The notes beneath the pieces are model-generated. The model saw only the letters and a list, made by a program, of their open reading frames with translations, did no database searches and was not told the DNA's origin. Positions 41,204 through 52,225 of a DNA stretch of 64,000 nucleotides are shown one piece after another; the stretch's first letter is position 1; every line of letters begins with the position of its first letter. Source of the stretch: Adiantum capillus-veneris (taxonomy: Eukaryota > Streptophyta > Polypodiopsida > Polypodiales > Pteridaceae); contig CM043953.1 of the NCBI GenBank assembly GCA_014529385.2, positions 67,578,372 to 67,642,371 on the forward strand. The letters are read 5' to 3'. Both the position numbers and the translations under genes were made by a program.

Positions 41204-44200
41204 AGAATCATTTTTTTTCGCAAAAACAAAAGTGGAGGATCTTCATAAGAACACTAATGTTTTCTACAGTGGCATCCCTCAAGGAGCCAACTATCTGTGT
41301 AATTGAAACATGGTTCAGTAGGAGGCCCAATGAAATCAAGAATAATCATCTCAATAGTGGACATTGTTTTCCATTTGCAACCCTCTTGTGCTACCGGTTC
41401 CAATCCAATCATAATGTGTAGACTCCATTTAGAATGCATATCAGCATGCTAAACGAGTTATCACAACAAAGATGTACCCAAAAAAGAACCAATTTTCATG
41501 AAAGTAACTTGCTGACATAACTCATCAGTCAAGTTTGATTCCTTGACTTGTTCTCAAATTTCATCAGTCCTTAACAACCCCACCATAACTAATGTTCAAG
41601 GTTGAGAACCAGACTTAAACATGAAGGGACTAAAACTAGTCGCAAACATGCTTTAACTGATGGTAAGCAAACTCCAAGTAGAGCAATAAATGCTTACTAA
41701 TTGGATTGCTCGGTGCTAATGTACACACTTTGCATATCCTTTAGCACAAGATTACACTTTGTAATATGCCTATCCCCTTGGATAACTGACAGTACTGAGG
41801 TGTATTTCCCCTACGGTTTACATACAGTCTTCTTAGATGACTTGTAAACGGTGATCCCAATATTGGACAACATTGTTGAGGAATCAACAATGTCCTGAAT
41901 AACCATCATGGTTAACTTGAAAGATCCACAAGCACCCAAACCGAGCCATAACCTCTATTAGTGATTGGTACACCCCAAAAGGAATCTCATAGAGATACTG
42001 CGTGCTGCACGCAGCACGCAAAGTACAAAATGCTTCATAAGCAAGTAATGTGATGAATATGCATGCCGCTCCAAATCAGCATTTGCTAAACACTAGGGCC
42101 CATAACACCTAGTGTGCATGCATTTAGCTAAAACAGATCCGAACGGTCATACCCATTATCTTACTGGCCAATACTGATGGCAAATGTGATGCTTGTAGCA
42201 CACATTAAAGAGGAATGTAAATAATTCTAAGTAGAGACTAAATACTTTTTGTTGCAATCATTTGCAAGCCTTGCTGAAATGTTTGAACCATAATAGAAGG
42301 TGAAACATTAATCACTTCTAGGTATAAACAATGAAACCTTTTCATTAACAACTAATAGCCTTGCTATATGCATAAACAACCATCCATTAATGTTGTTTAG
42401 TAGCACTTGTACCTTAACAAGTCATTTTAAGTATCCGACAATTTTTGGCCACCACTGAAATTGTTCTTGATACATCGTGTTGATAATGGTCAAGGAAACA
42501 GATGCGACCAGCACCTAGGAACCTTGTCGCAACACATAATTGAAATAGTGGGCGCCACTGTCAGTCCCAGAGACTCATATTCTCCACCTGTGGAATATGT
42601 CTCATGTAAGGGTGTCTGAAAAGAACATCCTTTAATTACGCAAGGTACTTGTGTGTGGAGGTAACTGTAAACACTCTGCGACGTGAGTGAGAGGGACCCT
42701 CATAGACTTTCTCCACACTAGCTAAACCAAAGTCCGTGAGTTCCTAGACCATGTTGTATCCCATGTGACAACATGTGCCAGACAGAACCCTACAATGTAG
42801 TTTTGTATTGTTTCAACAAGAATCAAACCTATCATGGTATCCTAATGAGAAGTGAAGAGAGAAAGTGACAACACTTTCTCAAAAGGCTATGCTCTTATAG
42901 GACCTTGGCCCCTTGGTAAGACCCTTTATAGGCACTACTCAACTAGCATATAATGGTAGCCAACATAGTCAACCGTGTACAAAAATGATTGGAATCAACT
43001 TGAAAAGTTGAATTTTTTCACTACCGTGGTAGATTGCGGACTTATTTTCTTGAAAGTATAACCAGAATAGATCAAATTGTGATCCTCAATGCCAATGGGG
43101 TGATGGAGTAATCACCTGCTGGGTCTTACCCCAAAATTGTGCTTCCATAGACACTTGTAGTGCTATAGAGAGAGCAAGAGATCCACACAAGTGAGATGTC
43201 TAGCTCTTATGAACAGCCATGTTGTCTTAATTGTTTGCTACCTCTAGACTCTATGGTATTGATCAGCTGATGTGAGTTTAAGAGTATCAGAACTCGAGTC
43301 AATTTTGGCACTAAAAAACATGTAGTGCTAACAGAACACCCAAAACATCTGTAATGGCAAGACTCTTGCTTGGTCATTAACATCGATGGAGACTCCACTA
43401 GGTATATCTTTTCAAGCTGGAGAACAATCACCTAGGAAATGCCAATATTTGGGTCCTACCCTAGGTCTAACAATGGCTCTTAGCCTTTGTGGCTCATGGC
43501 CCTTATCCCAATAACAAATTAGTGTCCAGTCGACGAGCCGATGAAGACTAATTTGGGTGACGTCTTGGCCACTTTCTAGCTGAGAGTTAGAGCACCTTGG
43601 CTCAGGCTGACTCACGAGCAAAACATGTAGCAAAAGCTTCTCATAAAGTTATCATTATTCTTCAAGAGAAAGAAGAAATAGAGCATGCTAGGCTGAGAAA
43701 CTTTCCTTAAGTTGTTGGAGTGTGTACCCAATCTACGTGCTCTTACACATCTTATGCATGGTGCAACTTATTGTATAAGTATGCAAAAATTTCATGTATG
43801 ACACTCTCATTGAGAGAGGTAATAGAGAACACAAGGCACATCTTGACCCATTGATTTGGTAAGGGTCATGACGGTACGAGGATGACTTAAATAGGGCACT
43901 CTGCCTGTGAAATAAGTCCTAGATTTAGGTTCCTTTTAGTGTTGTTGGGTGTTGACAACAACCAAAAATCATGCTAAACAATCCATTACTTATCGTGTCC
44001 TTGACAGATTGCTAGTGTGATAGCGGAAGCGTAATTCATGAGGCGGTAGAATTGAATCCACCTAGCTAGCATGCTTTGCATGTTGAATTGTAAGCCCTTG
44101 CTGAGAGTGATGGCCTCAAACATGAGAGCCAAAACAAAAGTGCCTTGCACGGTATCCGGTACTGCTAGGGAGACATCCTAACTTGATATTTCCACACATA

Positions 44201-45169
44201 AAATGGGAGCAAGTATCCGTATTTTACCAGTTTTGCAAACGTGTATACCAATGCCCTTGATCTGAAGTCAATGGGATGTATCGGTGTACACTTTAGAAGC
44301 CTTGCTTCACATGAAACTGTCAAAGCACTTTGCTTTGTATAACATACAATATTTTCCAAAATAAATGTGAAAACATGGAAAATCAAGCAAAACGTACCTT
44401 CATGCCAATTATGTCTCGTCCCATTGCGAGAAAGCCCTCATGGTAAATTCTCTTATGTTCCCATGCAAGCCCCATAGTTTATGTAAAAAGATGTTATTAA
44501 GGATTTGTGGTCGCAAATCAACCTCCATGCAGGCTCATGATAAAGCTTTGAGATTGCAAGTCGGCCTCCACGCAGGCCCATGATTCTCCCTACCACCATG
44601 CCTTGCATAGCTGTGATATGGGTTATTTTTTACTTCTTTTTTCCAGTCATCGGCTTGCCAAACCTAAACTTTTTTGAGAATTTTCTATTGTTTACCTGCA
44701 ATTTAATGTGGAGTACCTGCTGCTGCTCCCACACCGTAGCAAGAGAGGAACTCCGTAGCTTGAATTTGATGCCTTTGGGTGGATACACCCCTCAACTCAA
44801 AACTTGATTGACCAAGGCTAATGGCCTTGGCCGGCCATCATTTGAAGAAAAAGCCAAAAATTGGCTATGGCTTTGCAGGCAAGGAAAACGAGCCAGAGAG
44901 AGAGACACCACGCGGTACGACACTCTACTAGCCATGGTGTAGTGTCCTGAAGTGCTCCCCGTAGCATGGAAACCCCAACAAGGTCAATCTCCCCCGATTC
45001 GGCTGCAATTGAATTTTTCTCTCCCCCGCCTAAGCGGTCATGCCACTATCCTTTGACTTCTTCCTTAGCCACAGTGCACGCGGTCGTCCTCGACCCCCTT
45101 CTCCACGGCTTGCTTGTACATGCAATTCATGCAGGAGCTAAGAGACCACACCCCTTCTTTCCCAAAAAA
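41204..45169 (-). other. Interior of non-coding LTR element
   Basis: There are no recognisable domains. A near-repeat of about 27 bases (catgggcctgcgtggaggcc and its variant) occurs twice, at 44525-44552 and 44560-44585. A short frame at 41254-41439 has no match that I know. Confidence 0.6.
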
Positions 45170-45188
45170 CCTCAGGCTCTGATACTAA
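45170..45188 (-). promoter_or_regulatory. Primer binding site of non-coding element
   Basis: On the minus strand TTAGTATCAGAGCCTGAGG follows the upstream LTR. TATCAGAGC is shared with the initiator-Met tRNA site of the copia element, with A in place of one G. Confidence 0.78.
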
Positions 45189-45361
45189 TGAAAGGCCGAG
45201 GGGAGACTGAATACTGGATCCTCCTCCCAACCAACCTTTTATAGGAGGGCCCATGGCCCTTTGCCCTAAATGGATCCCCTATCCACACCTTCAGTCCGGC
45301 CTTTGGCCAAGTTCCCTGACCCCCCTAGGTGGGGCTATGCCCTCTAGCCCTTGGCCTCACA
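45189..45361 (-). repeat. LTR of non-coding element (right, 5' copy)
   Basis: 173 bp, ending ggcctcaca on the plus strand and followed by the TGGTC duplication at 45362-45366. Confidence 0.9.
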
Positions 45362-45366
45362 TGGTC

Positions 45367-46290
45367 CCTCTTAGTCGCTTCATTAAGTGGTGGATTGTCC
45401 ACACACACCCTCCATTTTCCATTCTTCTTAGTCACTATTATGGGAGACACCCACTCTAAATTCTCCATTGGGTCAATGAAACTTGCGGATAGTAGCTTTA
45501 TGACCTCCTTCAAAAGTGTTTCCTCTTTTACAACATCCAACCTTCATAGCTTTTGAGTTTGAGGATGATTTTTTTGCTTTAGCTCAATTTGTTGTTGGAT
45601 GACATTAACTCCTCTAGCATCAATGTAATCTTTGGAAAACAAGTTAGGAAATTTTGGTAACATTTCTTTGTACTTTTCCCTTTCCTCTTGTGTGAGGGTT
45701 TTGGAAAGCATAACCTCTATCATCTCTTCATTATGTCCTTGTGGTTGCTTTTGTGGCGGCTCTTCTGACTTTGCTTCTTTTGAAATCTGATCGAGAGGTT
45801 TGAGTTTGATACCCATCACTTCTATAGAAGAATCTTCTTTGATGGTGGTGAGGTCATTGGCTTTCTCTTTTGAGGTTGTTATTGTGAGCTCTTCTTCTGT
45901 TTTAGTTGGTTTTGACTCCCCTTGTAGATTTTCTTGACATTGCTCCTTCATGTTCTAGACAATCTTCCTATGGTTGTCATTTTTTCATATGAGTTTCCAT
46001 GTTACCTAGTTTTGCAAGGCTTGCATTGTCATTAGGCATGCCCGACCAAGGATAATGGGATGTCAATTTCCTTTGATGGTCATCACGAAGGAATCAACAT
46101 GCTTCTTTATCCCAAGGAACTCTACTCCCACATACATGATAGGCCCAAGCAACGTAACCATGCTGTTATTTGCCATTTTTACCTTAATCTCCGTTGGTTC
46201 TTGGATCCTCAACCCTAATTTGTTCATGAGATTCTCTGTCATGATATTGATTTGAGCACCTCCATCTAGAGCCCTACCTATTCGGAAAAT
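45367..46290 (-). pseudogene. Tat-like gypsy pol: protease and RT N-terminus
   Basis: This is the upstream half of the pol split at 41011. Right to left: a retropepsin (RALDGGAQINIMTENLMNKL, near 46270-46210, with G in place of S in the usual DSG) and its flap text (MANNSMVTLLGPIMYVGVEF); an acidic/basic linker (45951-45700, EELTITTSKEKAND); then the RT start, LFSKDYIDARGVNVIQQQIE, EWVSPIIVTKKNGKWRVCVD and LNEATKRD up to the insertion point. Shifts occur near 45550 and 46060. No gag is seen to the right. Confidence 0.87.
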
Positions 46291-46960
46291 ATATGGATGA
46301 GCAAGGAAAATAGGACAAAGACACAAAGAACCCCTCAGATACCCAACAAAGATAGCATAAACAATGCAATAGGTACCTCGAAACCCAATGAGATAGATGG
46401 AATCTAGGAAGAAAATAGTGTGTTGGGTGTCTTTTGCTAGGAAGCATTGGAGTTGTTGGAATATAAATGAACAATCACAAACAAAAAATACAACACTTAG
46501 TGCGATAGTGACAACAACAGGTGTGAGAATGACAGTGAGAATGCTTGTGAGACCCAACATAATGCAAATGGATACAAATTTGTATTTATATTTATGATGT
46601 CTAAGTGCAAGCCGCTTGATAGATGATTGCTTTGTTTTTATACCAAAATAGAGCAAAAGAGAGAGAAAACTTATCTCAAAAAGTGCTACATCAATTATCA
46701 AAATTTGATTGGCAAGGTTCAAAGGGATATCAAAGGGTCAAATTTTACAAAGCTTCAATATTCTTTTTGTATTACAAACTTTGATGGAGATTGCTACAAG
46801 TGTCTATATGGAAGTGAGAGTGTGTAAAGTGAGCAAATATATAGGGGTAGAAAATCTTTGCCTTCATACTGTCGTCGTGCCACCACTTTTGAGATTTGAT
46901 TGTGATGATTGTGTCTTCAAAGTTTAGTTTTGTAATAGTGCTCAAAGTCTGGAAGCAAAG
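46291..46960 (-). other. Unassigned stretch with a hydrophobic minus-strand frame
   Basis: The protease frame of 46063-46722 is open for another 145 codons upstream of the DGGA motif. That part is strongly hydrophobic, with four possible membrane segments (for example CIMLGLTSILTVILTPVVV and SIYLIGFRGTYCIVYAIFVG). This is unlike any gag. It could be a fused host exon, an LTR fragment or chance. No terminal repeats were found here. Confidence 0.35.
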
Positions 46961-47104
46961 TTAAGGCAAGAAGGAGAGCACCTCTCACCAATAGCGGTAA
47001 GTCACTCTCTCCCCTTTGTTGGGTACTACATGCGAGCAAACAACGTCCCTCTTCTCCTTTCTCTCGTTGATTATGCACGGACTCCTTCAAAAATAGAGGG
47101 CAAA

Positions 47105-47206
<102 letters not shown>

Positions 47207-47269
47207 CCTCCCGATTTGCTGATCTCACTCCTCCTCTGTCACTTTCTTTACGTACCAAACAGAGAGTTT

Positions 47270-47375
<106 letters not shown>

Positions 47376-47609
47376 AAAAAACGCAGCTGTTTTTTGACTA
47401 CTAGTAGACAGCAATTCACTCTTTTGACCATAACTTCTTCATCTGAACGGCGATTTGGGTGATCTATAGCCTCAATCGAAGAGCACAAAGCCCTCTAGGC
47501 ATTGATCTAAAGACATAAATTTTCAGAGTTATGGAAGGCATTTCTGTAACATCATTTCTGAAGTGAACAGGTTCAAGGAAATTGACTCTCATCTCTTATT
47601 TTACATACA

Positions 47610-48557
47610 ATGTCTTCCCGCACTTGCAAGGGTTCTTCTTCTTCAACAAGGTCCACAACCATTGTGGAAAATGATCCAAGATCTCCTAAATGTGAAGATA
47701 GCAACACAACCACCCAACCAACGACATTGGAAACCATGATCATGGCATACTTGGTATCATTGCAAGAGACCCTAAACAAACAAGGTGAAGACTTCCGAGC
47801 ACTTGCAATGGAGAATGGCACACTAAGGGTACTTGTGGTTGAGAATGAGATTCTCAAGAGGACACTTGAGATGCAAAAAACACATTTTATGCAACTTAAA
47901 GAGGAAGTCAAGGAATCTAAACGCTCTCTTGTGGACTTGAATGCTTTGAAGGTGCGGATGAGCAAAGTAGAGCATGACCAAGTATTGAAAGAGGAGAAAT
48001 TTGACACATGAGCCGGGATGTATGTGACATGAAAAATGTATGCACAAACAAGTCTTGGGCTGATATGTGGTAGAAATGTGGTTTCTAATTCCTCACTCAT
48101 GCAAGATATGGCTCAAACAAAGAATGTTGAGAATGTGGATGTGGAGGAGCTGAAGGAACAAGAGCGACGTTCCAAGAACATTGTTATTCGTGGAATTCCC
48201 AAAGAGAAGCTAGAGACACCTCCTTCTCTTGCCATTGTTATTGAAGATTTCTTCAAAACCCACTTTGGCATGTCCAGAGTTATGGTCTATGGAGCACATA
48301 GATTGGGGAAGCAAGGAGCTCCTCGCTCGGGAGAACGGCCAATTGTATGCCCCATGCTGGATGAGACCAAGCGAAAGATGATCCTTGATAATAGTTGGAT
48401 CTATTTGAGGGATACAAAATGTTTTGTATGTGAATATCACACTATTAAGCAACAAAATATGCGTCACAAGGCATATGAGGAAAAGAATAAGAAAAACAAG
48501 GAGATCTTTCATGAAGAAAATGTGCCCAAGGAGGAGGAAAGTCCCTCGAGTAAATAG
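47610..48557 (+). pseudogene. LINE ORF1: coiled coil plus Transposase_22-like RRM
   Basis: ATG 47610 starts a 133-aa frame whose second half is heptad-like (LETMIMAYLVSLQETLNKQG, then ENEILKRTLEMQKTHFMQLK), ending at 48009. After a short stretch read in another frame, the 48036 frame gives RRSKNIVIRGIPKEKLETPP, VMVYGAHRLG, ERPIVCPMLDETKRKMILDN and a basic end KAYEEKNKKNKE. The pattern NIVIRGIP, then AHRLG, then RPI and K..IL is that of the L1 ORF1p RNA-binding region (Transposase_22). ORF1p coats LINE RNA as a chaperone. Many plant L1 elements have a Cys-rich ORF1 instead, so this type is noteworthy. Confidence 0.75.
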
Positions 48558-48599
48558 GGATGTGTGACTTATGATACCGAGTTACAATTAAAAATATGC

Positions 48600-49644
48600 T
48601 TTTGGAATTATAATGGATACCCATGGAATGCGGGGGTTGTCATTGATGAACTAACAAGAAAAGCCGATGTTGTACTTCATGTTGAAGGGAGCATGATACA
48701 CAAAGGATTGACGGCTTGGAGAATTACAATGTACATTCATTGATGTGGTCAAAGAATCTTAAGCAACAAAGAGGACAAGGAGGGGTAGCATGTATGGTTA
48801 AGAAAGGATTGGAATATTTTGTATTAATTGTGAAAGATGACAAGTACAAACGTTACGTATGGCTAAAAATTATGACACCAAAAAGAGCATCTATTTTTGT
48901 AGCCAGTTGCTATATTCCTCATCATGATTCTCCCTTTTATGCTTGCATGGATAGAGATCAGTCATTTTTTTATTTAAAAGAGGACATTACTTATTTCAAA
49001 GGTGAAGGTGATGTTATTGTATTTGGGGATATGAATACTCGCACAAAACATTGCAACATGATACTCAACAATTTGATATACCATACATTTCAAGGGAGTT
49101 GGAGGAAGTTCACTTGTATGATCGTTCTTCAATGGATGAGAAAGAGCTCGATCACTATGGAAAGCTACTTTTACACATGTATAATAGCACGGGTATGCTC
49201 ATTGCCAATGGTGTATCTTTGTGGAGTGGAACCAATGGATTTACATGTAGGAGACATAATGGGGATAGTGTGATTGACTATATGCTACTCTCTGAAGCCA
49301 TCATGTATCACATAAAGAGTTTTATGTTTGGCCAATGGACCCCCGAATCCAACCATCACACCATATGTATTGACCTTTCATGTGGAGAAGCAACTAAGCA
49401 TGATAATCTCAGCCAAAGGAAAGAGAAATTATCACTATGTATGGATTTCAAACGGGCACCAATGTACATTGAAATGGTTGAGCAAAAATTATGGATGAAG
49501 AAGCTTCAATATGATGTGCCATTGAAAACTAGATGGGAAGTTTTCAAGAAAGTTATTTGTTCTTGTGCCAAAGAATGCTTTGCTATAAAGCATCTCCATG
49601 GTATCAACAAAGATAGATCACGCAAAAGGTGGTTTGATAAATAA
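48600..49644 (+). pseudogene. LINE apurinic-like endonuclease
   Basis: The first part (near 48600-48700) reads LKICFWNYNGYPWNAGVV. The 48716 frame continues with RGQGGVACMVKKGLEYFVLI, VWLKIMTPKRASIFVASCYI and VIVFGDMNTRTK. The reading shifts near 49090 to the frame of 49051-49644, which has GFTCRRHNGDSVIDYMLLS and ESNHHTICIDLS. GDxN and the final S-x-HH motif mark the EEP-type endonuclease that nicks target DNA. Asn replaces the Asp normally found in the SDH motif, so activity would be lost even without the shift. Confidence 0.8.
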
Positions 49645-49789
49645 TGTCAAGATGCTCAAAAGTCCTTGATAAAGCTTGATGCAACTATGGACAAAGACAA
49701 CTATCACAGTCATTTGCAGACATACAAGGCATTGATTCAAAACAAGAGAAGAAAATGGGAAGTAAATCAATAATTTTTTCAAGTCCAAG

Positions 49790-51309
49790 AAAAGGCACAT
49801 GCATGCGCAAGATTTTGGAGAAACTTGAGGGGCAAGTGGGTTGAGAATTTTAATAACTTAAGTCTTGTGGATATGTACACATATTATAGGCAATTATATG
49901 AGCAAGCAAATGCTGAAAAAATGTCATGGTTCACTCCCATGTATGCCCTCTTTAGTTACTATTGAGGATGTATGCGATGGACTTGAAAAGTTGGCCACTC
50001 GCAAAGCGGGAGATCTTCAAAGTATCGAGCCGGAGATGATCAAATGGACGAAAGATTTTACCCATGAATGGATGTGTGATATGTTCAACCTTGCACTTCA
50101 ACATGGTATGCCTTATGATTGGAGTACTAATTGGGTTAAGCCTTTGCACAAAGGAGGGGATGTAAAGAATGTAAACAACTACCGGACTATAATAATTGGG
50201 TCTCTTATGGCAAAGTTTTTTGGGTGCATAATGGAGATGAAATTGAGTGATTGGGCTGAAGATAATGACAAGCGTGCAAAGGGACAAGCGGGTTTTTGTC
50301 GATGCCATAGCACCATTGATCATCTTGTCGCTCTTCGTGTTCTCATGGAGGAAAGTCGGTTGAAAGGCAAGCGATTGTATTGTTGTTTTGTGGATTTTAA
50401 GAAAGCCTTTGATATGATTCCAAGTAACAATTTGTGGAGAAGAATGAAAGAACTCAAAGTGCCAAGTGAGTTTATGCTTGCGGTTTCTTGAATCTATGAG
50501 AAGGTGATTTGTCAATTGCGCATGGGAATAGAAATTTCAGAAAGTTTTGTAAGACACTATTGGGGTTAAACAAGGATGTCCGTGTCACCAACTCTCTTTG
50601 GTCTATGCATCGATCAATTGGAACAAATGGTACTTGAATTTATACAAGAAGAAGGCATTGAAGAAGTCACTATTTGCAATGCAGTAATCATGCTTTTGTT
50701 GTATGCGGATGATGTAGTGCTTCTAGCACACACTTTAGAAGATGCACAAAACCTTATGGTTGTCCTTGAGAATTTTTGCTTGCATAGTGGGCTGATTGTG
50801 AACGAATCCAAGACAAAGGTTATGCTTGTGAAAACCAACCATAAGGAGAAGCCATGCATTGTGTACAACAATGAGACACTTGAAGTGGTTGAGAGCTTTA
50901 AGTACCTTGGACTTGAGGTTCCGTCCAATCACAAGTGGCATGAATATGCTATGCATCATTTGGAAGCGGGAAAGAGAGCATCTTATGCATTTGATAACAT
51001 GTGTAATGCGGGAAACATCAAGTGTTGGGCTCTCAAGAAGTATCTTTTTGATGCGTTGGTGACACCGGTTCTTCTTTATGGAGTTGAAGTGTGGGGCGGG
51101 AGCATCTCAAAGTCTACTTGGAAAGAGTTTGAGAATGTCCAAAAGCGTTTTCTTACAAACTTTCTCCAAATGAAGACACAAACACCATATATGCTCCTAC
51201 TTCTTGAGTCAAGATGTCTTCCAATTGAGGTTATGGGCATGGAAAGGGTTGTGGAGTACATGATAAAGATGCGTCAAAAACCCTTGTTGACCTGCAAATC
51301 AACCGCATC
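49790..51309 (+). pseudogene. LINE reverse transcriptase
   Basis: The frame 49865-50491 holds VTIEDVCDGLEKLATRKAGD, NYRTIIIGSLMAKFFGCIME, GQAGFCRCHSTIDHLVALRV and LYCCFVDFKKAFDMIPS (catalytic Asp in FVDF). After a shift near 50500, the frame 50576-51361 has MSVSPTLFGLCIDQLEQMVL, LLLYADDVVLLAHTLEDAQN (YADD intact) and VESFKYLGLEVPSNHKW. It ends with a thumb/connection part, VTPVLLYGVEVWGGS. No RNase H follows. The motif order is that of L1-like elements. The frame after about 51309 runs into the next element by chance. Confidence 0.87.
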
Positions 51310-52205
51310 CAAAATCCCATTTTTCGTGTACTATTCACACTATGAGCTTAAATGTAATTAATTCTTCAGGCTCCAGATAATTTTCAGAACATATGTCATT
51401 GTAATTGCTATTCCACAACACCCCTGATAGGAAGTAGAATTCATTTTTGATGAGATGACACCTCCAAGGCTAAGGTATAAAAGCCAATCTTTTGTAAACC
51501 TAAGGGGGGCTTTTTTTTCATTTTTTGGGCTTATCTGAACGTATAGAGACTGCGTACTATGTGTGAGAGTGAGAGGGGTCTTCTTCCTTTCCCCTTGCAT
51601 GCTGTGACTACTACATTGTGAAAGTGACTACGCCATCGTGTTAGCAACGGTGAGAGCTACGCTTCGACGCCAAGCTTGAGCGGTTTCAGTCTCTTTGCGA
51701 AGAGCTCTTCCGTGAGCTTCCAAGTGAGTTTTCTCTCTATCTGTGTGTCCGTTTTGTGATTGCTTTATGTCATTGCATTCACGGTGAGTAGAACTACACT
51801 TTAGGACTAAACATTTCCAGATTCGACAACCTGTAAATTTTGACATGTCTTTATACGCGATTTCTGCACCATATGTTTACGGGTTGTGGATTAGGTTGGA
51901 AACTTCAGGGAAGTGTCCTCTAGGTGTGTAGAGGAGGATCCTTGAGTTTCGTGGCGAATCGATAATGTTTGACCATGTTTCGGTGAACGGAAGTGTTGTA
52001 GGAAAGATTGTAGTTCAGTATGATTAGAGTGTTTTAGAATGATCTCCTTTCGTAGTGATTGTCTAGAGAAGGTCGAATAATTGAGTGACAACCAGCTATT
52101 TGTTTCCATGCACCTGCGGATCAACTCCATCCTAGGTTGACAACTTGTTGTTGGCTTGGTTCTCTTTGTATTAGCGTCTGCGAGCAGTGCTTCTGCACGA
52201 CAACA
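51310..52205 (+). repeat. 5' LTR region of third gypsy element
   Basis: The end (cgacaaca, 52205) is fixed by the primer site that follows. The start is not certain; TGTAATTAATTC near 51353 is a candidate. It contains ggtataaaagcc (51474-51485), a good TATA box, and a half copy of the leader palindrome at 51847. The matching 3' LTR was not found, so the element may continue past the window end. Confidence 0.6.
51474..51485 (+). promoter_or_regulatory. TATA box in LTR
   Basis: GGTATAAAAGCC lies about 720 bases before the LTR end and would place transcription start near 51510. Confidence 0.6.
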
Positions 52206-52225
52206 TTGGCGTCGTTGCCAGGGAC
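52206..52225 (+). promoter_or_regulatory. Primer binding site of third gypsy element
   Basis: TTGGCGTCGTTGCCAGGGA follows the LTR end directly. It differs by one base from the TGGCGCCGTTGCC site common to plant gypsy elements (usually assigned to tRNA-Asp). Confidence 0.82.

Larger units (their letters stand above)
41016..45361 (-). mobile_element. Non-coding LTR element (LARD-like) inside gypsy RT
   Basis: The element is 4,346 bp with 173-bp LTRs, a perfect TGGTC target duplication, a copia-style primer site beside the right LTR and a purine tract beside the left, so it is oriented on the minus strand. The 4.0-kb interior has no gag, protease, RT or integrase motif in any frame; its frames are all shorter than 95 codons. 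It fits a large retrotransposon derivative that is mobilised by proteins made elsewhere. The LTRs differ at about 15 positions, so it is older than the copia element at 4931. Confidence 0.88.

Noticed and set aside
41254-41439. Possible coding remnant in the non-coding LTR element
   Set aside because: The 61 residues match no retroelement domain that I can recognise, and nothing around them continues the frame.
48210-48512. Minus-strand frame in LINE ORF1
   Set aside because: It is antisense to a segment with clear ORF1p motifs.
49952-50928. Minus-strand frames of up to 187 codons in the LINE RT
   Set aside because: They are antisense to the RT, whose catalytic motifs fix the coding strand.
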